Notes under the pieces: generated by a model | Databases searched by the model: none | What the model was told of the DNA's origin: nothing | What the model saw: only the letters and a program-made list of their open reading frames with translations | Assembly: GCA_050874585.1 (NCBI GenBank) | Contig: JBNMKZ010000045.1 | Location: 1-20,992 of the forward strand | Direction of reading: 5' to 3' | Length of the DNA: 20,992 nucleotides | Origin: UBA1067 sp050874585 | Lineage (GTDB): Bacteria > Verrucomicrobiota > Kiritimatiellia > RFP12 > UBA1067 | Part shown: positions 1 to 6,081 of the stretch, piece by piece | Numbering within the stretch: the stretch's first letter is position 1 | How the letters are laid out: each line of letters begins with the position of its first letter | Position numbers and translations under genes: made by a program

Positions 1-81
1 AACGGCCAGCCGAACGGCAAGCGCGGCAAGGCCATTTGCCGCGGGATGCCTGTCGTCGGCCTTGTCCTCCTCTCGGGCGAG

Positions 82-247
82 AGGGTGAGCGCGGCGGTCG
101 CACGAGAGGTGCGGTGCGACTCGCAGCCGTAGGAGAGGTCTCCGTCCGCAGCCAGTGATAGCCGCCGAGGCAGGACAGGCTAAGCGAAGCAGCTTGTCGA
201 CGTGCGAAAGGCGTTGCGAGATCGCCGCCGCATCCGGGTCGGGCGAG
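82..247. other. 166-bp segment inserted in repeat copy 1, 9-bp flanking duplication
   Basis: This segment is absent from the otherwise collinear copy at 7829-7944. The word TCGGGCGAG occurs at 73-81 and again at 239-247, as a target-site duplication or slippage junction would. Inside are small inverted repeats, for example GTCGCAC at 97-103 with GTGCGAC at 114-120, and GGAGA/TCTCC near 132-143. GCGGCGG near its start and CCGCCGC near its end are weakly complementary. No ORF is evident. A non-autonomous mobile element and simple length variation within the element are both possible. Confidence 0.35.
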
Positions 248-281
248 CCGCCGCGCAAGCCCCCGAGTAAGCGGTTTATGA

Positions 282-287
282 TATAAT
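282..287 (+). promoter_or_regulatory. TATAAT -10 box at end of repeat copy 1
   Basis: A perfect TATAAT lies in the context TTTATGATATAATAACG. The same context (TTTATGGTATAATAG) ends the second element copy before panD. No clear -35 lies 16-18 bp upstream, where the sequence is the GC-rich arm. Transcription would start near 294 and read the small ORF at 321 and then the restriction-modification cassette. Confidence 0.5.
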
Positions 288-320
288 AACGCCACATCGT
301 TGAACAGAGCAGAGGATTGC

Positions 321-443
321 ATGAACATTTGGCAGATAAAGTCAGAGGATTTGCCCATTTGTGGGGAATTCGGCATCGCACGATTGCAGGGCGCGTCGTG
401 TCGTTCGTTTTGTGTCCCTTGCTTTCATGTCGTCCGTGACTGA
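321..443 (+). CDS. Small ORF, 40 codons, unknown
   Basis: ATG at 321 is preceded by AGAGGA at 311-316 (4-nt spacing) and lies about 33 nt downstream of the TATAAT box at 282-287. The 10-mer AGAGGATTGC at 311-320 also forms the ribosome-binding region of the pilC/gspF gene at 8440. The product starts MNIWQIKSEDLPICGEFG and has four cysteines, at positions 14, 27, 31 and 34. It ends 8 nt before the methylase ATG at 452. It resembles no family I know. It may be a leader peptide, the 5' remnant of a gene displaced by the cassette, or chance; the expression signals are better than the protein evidence. Confidence 0.35.
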   Translation: MNIWQIKSEDLPICGEFGIARLQGASCRSFCVPCFHVVRD

Positions 444-451
444 GATGCCTT

Positions 452-1447
452 ATGAAGACTGCCGTCACACGAAGGAAATTCTGTTCTGATGTTGTTGCGA
501 CATCCGTTGTTGCGGGGATGACAGTTCCTCTATCGGCGGCAGGCGCAGATAAGACCAGCAAGGCGAAGCCGTTTGTCAAGTGGGCGGGAGGAAAGGGCCA
601 GCTGCTTCAACAGCTTGAAGCACTCTTGCCGGCGGATTTGGCGAATCGGTCCAATTTGACTTATGTCGAACCTTTCGTCGGGGGCGGTGCGATGGCCTTC
701 CATCTGTTGGCAAAATACGACAACATTACGAAGGTCATTCTCAATGATTTCAACAGGGATCTTGTGTCGACCTATTGCACGATTAGAGATGCTCCCGACG
801 AATTGCTGACTCTGCTTGCGCGATACCAGTCCGAATATCGGCAATGCGGAAGCGAGGAAAGACGCAAGGAATATTACTTGCAAAAGCGGGCGGCCTACAA
901 TCGACGGGATGCGAATGATGTCGGGACGGCGGCGTTGTTTATCTTTTTGAATCGTACCTGCTTCAATGGACTTTATCGCGTCAATTCAAAGGGGCTTTTC
1001 AATGTGCCATTTGGGAAGTCGGTTCATCCAATGATTTGCGATACGGAAACAATCCTGGCTGACAGTAAGCTTCTTCAGGGTGTTGAAATCATCAATGGCG
1101 ATTTTGAAGGAGTCTGCGATCACATGAGGGGAAGGGCATTTGTCTACTTGGATCCTCCCTATCGACCGCTTCCAAAAACGCCAAGTTTCACTGCCTATTC
1201 AAAGGAGGGATTCAACGACGACCAGCAAAGGCGGCTTGCCGATTTTTGCCGCAGGTTGGATAGAGATGGGCATCAGTGGCTGCAGTCCAATTCCGACCCC
1301 GCCAATACCGACCCGGACGACAGGTTCTTTGACAGACTCTACGAGGGCTTTGACATTCGCCGCGTCTCGGCAAGCCGCATGATAAACTCCAAGGCTGAAG
1401 GGCGCGGGAAGATTACGGAACTTGCAATTCGAAACTACAGGGAGTGA
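452..1447 (+). CDS. dpnM: DNA adenine methylase, Dam/DpnM family, with Tat-like N-terminal extension
   Basis: This is a 331-residue alpha-class N6-adenine methyltransferase, expected to methylate GATC (family knowledge) and protect the cell from the adjacent nuclease. Visible motifs are FVKWAGGK at 41-48, the SAM motif EPFVGGGA at 73-80, FNGLYRVNSKGLFNVPFG at 171-188 (very DpnM/Dam-like) and the catalytic DPPY at 234-237. The first ~32 residues are odd: TRRKF at 6-10, then VVATSVVAGM and an AAGA site, which reads like a twin-arginine signal peptide on a DNA enzyme. The family normally starts just before KPFVKWAGGK. An in-frame ATG at 518 (residue 23) would remove the RR motif and most of the hydrophobic stretch and may be the true start. 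Neither start has a strong ribosome-binding site. Base composition is more AT-rich than in the genes from 3447 on, suggesting transfer. The stop is 1 nt before the endonuclease ATG. Confidence 0.88.
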   Translation: MKTAVTRRKFCSDVVATSVVAGMTVPLSAAGADKTSKAKPFVKWAGGKGQLLQQLEALLPADLANRSNLTYVEPFVGGGAMAFHLLAKYDNITKVILNDFNRDLVSTYCTIRDAPDELLTLLARYQSEYRQCGSEERRKEYYLQKRAAYNRRDANDVGTAALFIFLNRTCFNGLYRVNSKGLFNVPFGKSVHPMICDTETILADSKLLQGVEIINGDFEGVCDHMRGRAFVYLDPPYRPLPKTPSFTAYSKEGFNDDQQRRLADFCRRLDRDGHQWLQSNSDPANTDPDDRFFDRLYEGFDIRRVSASRMINSKAEGRGKITELAIRNYRE

Positions 1448-1448
1448 T

Positions 1449-1973
1449 ATGATAAAGGGTGGAACAGGTGGCGGTAATACCATTACGGGATTGATTTACG
1501 AGGGCAAGGTTGATTTGCCGACTTATCTCGCGAAACAACCTGGCTATACGGTTACGGGCGCAGATGTCTATTACAAGGACGCATTGGTGGCCCATGTTTT
1601 CAAGAAACAAGGATTCTATAAGTTTTTGGATGAACATGGCGTGGTGTGGAGCGATCACATTTCTTGTAGGTTGTATCCCGACAACTGCATCTATGTGATT
1701 GTCAACAATACGCTTTTCATCATCGAGGTGAAGCATCAGCATACGGCGGGTAGCGTTGATGAGAAGTTGCAGACATGCGACTTTAAGCGAAAGCAATATA
1801 AGAAGTTGGTATCTCGCCTGAATATTGAGGTTGAATATGTGTACATCCTGAGTCGTTGGTTTGAAAATCCGCGATACAAGGATGTGCTTGATTACATTAT
1901 CAGTGTTAATTGCCAATATTACTTTGATTATATTCCTCTGCAGAAATTAGGATTGCCCGTGCCTGAGCAATGA
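1449..1973 (+). CDS. Type II restriction endonuclease, PD-(D/E)XK fold (predicted)
   Basis: A 174-residue protein starting MIKGGTGGGN, chosen because AGGGAG at 1439-1444 sits just before ATG 1449. It shows a textbook nuclease motif: P77-D78, 14 residues, then E93-V-K95, within PDNCIYVIVNNTLFIIEVK. This is followed by GSVDEKLQTCDFKRKQY at 101-117, which I associate with short restriction-enzyme-like PD-(D/E)XK proteins. Position supports the role: it lies between two methylases and overlaps the second by ATGA at 1970-1973. DpnII and MboI are about 280 residues, and I see no clear likeness to them, so this is a different nuclease type in a DpnII-like setting. GATC as target is inferred from the methylases only. 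Visibly AT-rich. Confidence 0.75.
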   Translation: MIKGGTGGGNTITGLIYEGKVDLPTYLAKQPGYTVTGADVYYKDALVAHVFKKQGFYKFLDEHGVVWSDHISCRLYPDNCIYVIVNNTLFIIEVKHQHTAGSVDEKLQTCDFKRKQYKKLVSRLNIEVEYVYILSRWFENPRYKDVLDYIISVNCQYYFDYIPLQKLGLPVPEQ

Positions 1974-2806
1974 TTGAACCGTATTATGCTTCTCAATCCG
2001 ACGACTTCACTTTGTGCAAGGGTGATTGTTTGGAAGTTGTGCCTCAGTTGGACAAGAAGTTTGACATGGTATTTGCCGACCCGCCGTATTTCCTGTCGAA
2101 TGGTGGGTTTTCGGTTCAGGCGGGGAAGCCGGTATCGGTTAACAAGGGTGCGTGGGACAGGTCGCGAGGGCTGGCGGCGGATACGGAATTTAACTATGAA
2201 TGGTTAAAGGCCTGTCGCGAAAAGATGGCGGAATCGGGGACCATTTGGATATGCGGCACATTTCATAACATCTTCTCTGTTGCCACGGTTCTTTCGGAAT
2301 TGAACTTTCGCATATTGAATGCCGTGACATGGCAAAAGACAAATCCGCCGCCCAATCTCAGTTGCCGATTTTTTACGCATTCAACAGAACTCATCATTTG
2401 GGCGCGGAAGCAAAAGAAAGTCGCCCATTACTTCAACTATGACTTGATGCACAAGTTGGCGGGCGACCGACAGATGACAGATGTCTGGCGGATGCCTGCC
2501 ATTGCCCCATGGGAAAAGACTTGTGGAAAGCATCCAGCACAGAAACCTTTGTCGCTTGTCGTTCGTGCGATTCTTGCTGCAACGAGGGAGGGTGACCTTG
2601 TGCTTGACCCATTTGCTGGCAGTTCGACAACAGGTATCGCGGCAAATCTGACACGCAGGAATTTCGTGGGCATTGAGCGGGAGCAGGCATTCTTGGATAT
2701 GTCCGTACGGCGAAGAAAAGAATTTGACGCGCATCGAGGCGAATGGGCTGGAAAGATTGCAGATTTGAAAACTCTTGCTGGTAGCACGCGCATTGAGAAA
2801 CGGTAA
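1970..2806 (+). CDS. dpnA: DpnA-like site-specific DNA adenine methyltransferase
   Basis: A 278-residue beta-class methyltransferase: catalytic DPPY at 37-40 comes before the SAM-binding motif DPFAGSST at 213-220. The block TNPPPNLSCRFFTHSTE at 124-140 and GKHPAQKP at 186-193 match my memory of DpnA, the second methylase of the DpnII system. DpnA can methylate single-stranded GATC-containing DNA and helps establish the system in a new host (established knowledge). ATG 1970 overlaps the endonuclease stop by 4 nt (ATGA), so translation is coupled. In DpnII the order is methylase, methylase, nuclease; here the nuclease is in the middle. About 640 bp without an intact gene follow. Confidence 0.88.
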   Translation: MIEPYYASQSDDFTLCKGDCLEVVPQLDKKFDMVFADPPYFLSNGGFSVQAGKPVSVNKGAWDRSRGLAADTEFNYEWLKACREKMAESGTIWICGTFHNIFSVATVLSELNFRILNAVTWQKTNPPPNLSCRFFTHSTELIIWARKQKKVAHYFNYDLMHKLAGDRQMTDVWRMPAIAPWEKTCGKHPAQKPLSLVVRAILAATREGDLVLDPFAGSSTTGIAANLTRRNFVGIEREQAFLDMSVRRRKEFDAHRGEWAGKIADLKTLAGSTRIEKR

Positions 2807-2818
2807 AGGAATAGGCGC

Positions 2819-3114
2819 ATGGCTTTACTTGCATGGATTAAAGGTCGTAAAGCCTTCCTCAAAGTCCTGGAGGGAACGGGAGATTCCTTTCAAGAGAGGA
2901 CATTCGGAACGGGTTCACCTCGTGCACTCATTGGTCGACATTTGAATGCGAAGACCTTGAATTCGACGACTCTCTTGAAATGTCCCTTGTGGACGGTGGT
3001 ATGCTGATGTGTCGCGAAGAACTTTCCGAAACTGCCGCGTTTCCCGATTGCTATCAGTAGGCCTTTGACGACCCCTTCAATCCGGAGGATGTCTTTATTA
3101 TGTGTGCATTCTAA
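2819..3114 (+). pseudogene. Broken reading frame downstream of the restriction cassette
   Basis: From 2857 to 3114 one frame reads like protein, ending ...FECEDLEFDDSLEMSLVDGG, then REELSETAAFPDCYQ, a TAG at 3058-3060, AFDDPFNPEDVFIMCAF and a TAA. It has no start: stops close it at 2848-2850 and 2854-2856. An ATG at 2819 opens the neighbouring frame (MALLAWIKGRKAFLKVLEG). One frameshift near 2880-2930 plus the TAG would turn this into one ~100-residue acidic protein. I do not recognise it. It may be what remains of a gene cut by arrival of the cassette, or simply a chance frame. Confidence 0.3.
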
Positions 3115-3376
3115 CGCCGCGTTTTTGCGCTGTCTTCGGAGGGAAGGTTGCGCAGCAACGCTGTAGCCGCCCGCAAGGGCTCGCGCGGTTTCGGTGTGTC
3201 TGAAGGTAAAACTAAATCCTGGACGCATTCTTCCGCGGTTGGTTCAGACGGGTGCGGGGGCGGCTTATTTCTTCGGATGGGGAGACGGTGTCGTGGGGGA
3301 TGGGAGGGTTCGTGGCCGTCCGTTGACCGAGCTTTCCGGCCCTTGCACTTTTCTGTGAGTATTTTCTTGTTCCACA
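3115..3376. other. Intergenic region, no gene seen
   Basis: The stretch between the broken frame and the promoter at 3377. It holds one small hairpin (GTTGC at 3147-3151, GCAAC at 3155-3159) and a GC-rich patch CCGCCCGCAAGGGCTCGCGCGG resembling the arms of the structured extragenic elements; otherwise nothing I can assign. Confidence 0.4.
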
Positions 3377-3406
3377 TTGACACGAATGCCCCAAATAGAG
3401 TAAAAT
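3377..3406 (+). promoter_or_regulatory. Sigma70-type promoter for the surface-repeat/parB/M28 operon
   Basis: Perfect TTGACA at 3377-3382, an 18-bp spacer, then TAAAAT at 3401-3406. The start site would be near 3413, giving a leader of about 34 nt with AGGAGA at 3431-3436 before ATG 3447. It is the only promoter in the window with a consensus -35. Confidence 0.75.
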
Positions 3407-3446
3407 ACGTGCAAGATTTCACCTGGTAAAAGGAGAATTGGATAAT

Positions 3447-4160
3447 ATGAAGCGTTTGATTAAGGTCGGTATCGCGGCGCTTGCGCTTGCGGCGGTTGTT
3501 CCTTCGTTTGCAGAGGAGGCGGAAGAAGAAGAGTCGGGTGCCATTGGCTGGACCCCCGTTGCGTTCGGCTTGGCTTCGCCGGTGCAGCTTCCGTGGGGCC
3601 TTGCGAAGTGGGATGTCTTTGGCCTTGATCTCAACCTGTTCTATTCCGATGCGCCCCTGATGTACGGCCTCGGAATCGGCGGTCTCGGCATGACGACGCG
3701 TGACACGATGGCGGGTCTCCAGGTCGCGGGTCTCTTCAACTACGCGATGGAAGAGGATGTCTACGGTATGCGCCTGACGCTGGGTGCAAACATTAGCCAG
3801 GGCACGGTCTACGGCGTTGAAGCGGGCGGCTTCGGCTACCGCAAGAACTTCTGGGGTCTCGACCTCGAGTTCCTCGGCAGCTTCCAGGACGAGATGTGGG
3901 GCTGGCAGATGTCGGGTCTCGTGAACATCACGAAGAAGCAGCTCTACGGTTTTCAGGGCGCAATCGGCGTGAACATTGCCGAGGTCGCCTACGGCTGCCA
4001 GTTGGCGGGCATCTTCAACATGGCGAACGAGCTGCACGGCTGCCAGATTGGCATCGTGAACTTCGCCGAGCGTTGCCCGTGGGGCTTCCAGATTGGTATC
4101 GTGAACATCATCATGGATAACCAGCTGAAGGTCCTCCCGATCGTCAACGCCTATTTCTAA
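3447..4160 (+). CDS. Secreted surface-repeat protein (15-residue GxQxGxxN repeats)
   Basis: A 237-residue protein with a Sec signal peptide (MKRLIKVGIAALALAAVVPS, likely cut after A22) and an acidic EEAEEEES mature start. The C-terminal part carries repeats exactly 15 residues apart, beginning at 152, 168 (one slip of 16), 183, 198 and 213: GWQMSGLVN, GFQGAIGVN, GCQLAGIFN, GCQIGIVN, GFQIGIVN. A related GLQVAGLFN is at 90. Such G-[hydrophobic]-N strands resemble the LA_2272-type surface repeat proteins, probably a beta-solenoid or envelope protein; function is unknown. ATG 3447 is chosen because AGGAGA at 3431-3436 is well spaced and the signal peptide starts there; a TTG in frame at 3438 is less likely. 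It is first in an operon; parB starts 8 nt after its stop. Confidence 0.75.
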   Translation: MKRLIKVGIAALALAAVVPSFAEEAEEEESGAIGWTPVAFGLASPVQLPWGLAKWDVFGLDLNLFYSDAPLMYGLGIGGLGMTTRDTMAGLQVAGLFNYAMEEDVYGMRLTLGANISQGTVYGVEAGGFGYRKNFWGLDLEFLGSFQDEMWGWQMSGLVNITKKQLYGFQGAIGVNIAEVAYGCQLAGIFNMANELHGCQIGIVNFAERCPWGFQIGIVNIIMDNQLKVLPIVNAYF

Positions 4161-4168
4161 TTCCTGCG

Positions 4169-5143
4169 GTGGCGAAGCCGAATCCATTCCTGAAGAAAGC
4201 GACGGGGACCTCCAAGGCCCCCGTGCGCGTTGAGAAGAAGCACGGTCTTGGGCGTGGGCTGGATGGACTTCTTGCGTCCGGCGGTTCGCGCGTCCCTGTC
4301 GCGCCGTTGCCCGTGCCGACGATTCCGGCAGGTGCGCCGCTTGAGTTGAAGATTGCCGACATTGAGCGCAGTCCTTATCAGCCGCGCCGCGATTTCAAGG
4401 AGGAGGAGCTTCGCGAGCTCGGTGAGTCCCTCAAGAACAACGGTCTCGTGCAGCCGCCGACCGTCCGCAAGAATGCGGCGGGGCGCTACGAACTGATCGC
4501 CGGTGAACGCCGCCTTCGGGCCGCCCAGCTGATTGGCTGGACGAAGATTCGCGTCACGCTGATTGAGGCGGACGACCTGACGGCCGCCGCCATGACGACG
4601 ACCGAGAACCTCCAACGCGAGGATCTGAACCCGATTGAGGAGGCCGTCAGCTATCGGACGCTCCAGGAGCGGTTCAACCTGACGCAGCAGGAGGTCGCCG
4701 ATCGCGTCGGCAAGGGCCGTGCGACGGTGGCGAATGCGACGCGTCTCCTCGAGTTGCCCGATGAGGTCAAGGCCCTGATTCAGACGAAGTTGCTGTCGGT
4801 GGGGCACGCGAAAGTTCTGCTGTCGGTCGATGACGAGAAGGATCGCGTCCTCCTGGCGCGGGACTGTGTGAACGACCAGCTGACGGTTCGGGCCTTGGAG
4901 AAGAAGGTCGCCCGACTCCACAAGCCGGTTGAGGTCGTCCATTCCGGCACGCCCGATCTGCCCGAGGGCTATGTCCGCAGTCTGACGGACAAGCTCAAGA
5001 AGCATCTGGGGTGCGCCGTCCGCCTGACGAGTGGCGTGACCCATGCCAATGGCAAGCACACGAAGGGCGTTCTTGAGATTGATTTCTTTGACAACGACGA
5101 CCTTGACCGGGTTATTTCCATGATTGGCCTGAAGGTCGACTAA
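4169..5143 (+). CDS. parB: Chromosome partitioning protein ParB (Spo0J family)
   Basis: A 324-residue ParB, the CTP-dependent DNA clamp that loads at parS sites and works with the ParA ATPase in chromosome segregation (family knowledge). Visible parts are the N-terminal GLGRGLDGLL, RSPYQPRRDF, the CTP-binding box GERRLRAAQLIGW, ENLQREDLNPIEEA, a helix-turn-helix in LTQQEVADRVGKGRATVAN, and a C-terminal dimerisation segment LEIDFFDNDDLDRVI. The start is GTG at 4169, giving MAKPNPFLKKATG; no good Shine-Dalgarno sequence is seen, so it probably relies on coupling to the gene 8 nt upstream. No parA is adjacent, which is unusual, and I found no clear parS in the window. The M28 gene follows after 4 nt. 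Confidence 0.95.
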   Translation: MAKPNPFLKKATGTSKAPVRVEKKHGLGRGLDGLLASGGSRVPVAPLPVPTIPAGAPLELKIADIERSPYQPRRDFKEEELRELGESLKNNGLVQPPTVRKNAAGRYELIAGERRLRAAQLIGWTKIRVTLIEADDLTAAAMTTTENLQREDLNPIEEAVSYRTLQERFNLTQQEVADRVGKGRATVANATRLLELPDEVKALIQTKLLSVGHAKVLLSVDDEKDRVLLARDCVNDQLTVRALEKKVARLHKPVEVVHSGTPDLPEGYVRSLTDKLKKHLGCAVRLTSGVTHANGKHTKGVLEIDFFDNDDLDRVISMIGLKVD

Positions 5144-5147
5144 TTTT

Positions 5148-6011
5148 ATGATGATTGTGCCCTTTCTGGCGGCGGCACTTGTTTTTTCGCCGCACGATGC
5201 CACCAATGCCCTTGAGCAGACTGCCGCGTTCGTCGAGGAGTGTACGCCGCGTGATGCGGGGACGATTCGCGGCAGATTGGCCTCGAACTGGATTCTTGAC
5301 CGTGTCAGCCTTTTCGGGGCGGACATCCGCCGCGATCGGTTCACGGCCATGACGCCGCGAGGTGAGCGCACGTTCACGAACCTGATGTGTGGCTTTCTCG
5401 TGAAGCCAGGCGAGCCGTGGACCGTCATTGTCTCGCATTTTGATACGAAGAGCGGTGTTTCGTGTCCAGGGGCGAATGACGGGGCTTCGACGACGGGGCT
5501 TCTGATTGCCTTGGCCGATTTGTTGACGAACCGGCAGACCCCGTCCGCAAATGTGATGCTGGCGTGGACGGATGGTGAGGAAAGTATGGTCTCGTACGGC
5601 GCGGACGATGGGTTTTGGGGTTCAAAGCGTATGGCGACCACCTTCAAGGAGCAGGGACTGGATGTGCGGGCAGTCATCTGTCTTGATATGCTCGGCGACA
5701 AGGACTTGCGGATTACGATTCCGTCGAATGGAAGCGAGACGCTGGCGAAAATCGCCCTGCATGCGGCGCGGCGGGCCGGTCTCCCCGAGGGGAAGGTCGT
5801 GCGTGTTCCCGAGGTCGTTCAGGATGATCATGTCGCCTTTATGGATGCGGGGTTCAGTGCCATCGATCTCATCGACTTCGAGTATGGCAGTGCGCCGGGG
5901 CGGAACGACTACTGGCATACGCCGCAGGACACGGTGGACAAGCTGTCGGTCGACTCCCTTCTGACGACGGGGCGGCTGGTCGTGAGCCTGCTCAACCTCC
6001 TCGCCCGCTAA
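5148..6011 (+). CDS. M28-family zinc peptidase / glutaminyl-peptide cyclotransferase-like
   Basis: A 287-residue protein of the M28/QC fold. Probable zinc ligands and catalytic residues are visible: SHFDTK (H97), GANDGAS (D111), DGEES (E144/E145), LDMLGD (D180) and YWHTPQDT (H257). The FWGSKRMA segment and the YWHT...DKLS ending resemble bacterial and animal glutaminyl cyclases more than classical aminopeptidases, so either N-terminal pyroglutamate formation or aminopeptidase activity is possible. The hydrophobic start MMIVPFLAAALVF suggests export or membrane attachment, but the signal peptide is short. It begins 4 nt after parB; ATG 5148 and ATG 5151 are equivalent choices and neither has a Shine-Dalgarno sequence. 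Its functional link to ParB is unclear. Confidence 0.85.
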   Translation: MMIVPFLAAALVFSPHDATNALEQTAAFVEECTPRDAGTIRGRLASNWILDRVSLFGADIRRDRFTAMTPRGERTFTNLMCGFLVKPGEPWTVIVSHFDTKSGVSCPGANDGASTTGLLIALADLLTNRQTPSANVMLAWTDGEESMVSYGADDGFWGSKRMATTFKEQGLDVRAVICLDMLGDKDLRITIPSNGSETLAKIALHAARRAGLPEGKVVRVPEVVQDDHVAFMDAGFSAIDLIDFEYGSAPGRNDYWHTPQDTVDKLSVDSLLTTGRLVVSLLNLLAR

Positions 6012-6032
6012 AGCGCGGCGTTCAACGCTTTT
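6010..6032 (+). terminator. Weak terminator-like hairpin after the M28 gene
   Basis: AAAGCG at 6010-6015 can pair with CGCTTT at 6026-6031, followed by a short T run. A second inverted repeat, GCGAGTC at 6041-6047 and GACTCGC at 6074-6080, has a long loop. The region separates convergent genes, so a terminator is expected here, but neither stem is strong. Confidence 0.3.
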
Positions 6033-6081
6033 ATCCGCAGGCGAGTCTTTTCCCTCAAATGATTCGGGCGCACGACTCGCG

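Larger units (their letters stand above)
1..290. repeat. Structured extragenic repeat element, copy 1 (interrupted)
   Basis: GC-rich, no gene. It matches the element at 7829-7944: a GCCG/CGGC mini-hairpin near 9-18, a stem CGCGGCAA / TTGCCGCG around 23-44, the words CCTGTCGTCGGCC and CTCTCGGGCGAG, then GGCGAGCCGCCGCGCAAGC leading into TTTATGATATAATA. In the second copy the last two blocks are joined. Here they are separated by 82-247, bounded by the 9-bp word TCGGGCGAG at 73-81 and 239-247. The stem CGCGGCA...TGCCGCG is kept while its loop differs between copies, and this copy has one extra complementary pair, so the structure seems to matter. Function unknown; it could be a REP-type repeat carrying a promoter. 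Confidence 0.6.

Noticed and set aside
3058..3060. Programmed stop-codon readthrough or pyrrolysine at TAG
   Set aside because: The frame has no start codon and no visible recoding signal; a decayed gene is simpler.
3438..3446. TTG start for the surface-repeat protein
   Set aside because: ATG 3447 has the better spacing to AGGAGA and begins the signal peptide.
4157..5701. 514-codon minus-strand frame opposite parB and the M28 gene
   Set aside because: Low-complexity Arg/Leu-rich translation with no domain; both genes on the plus strand are clear family members.
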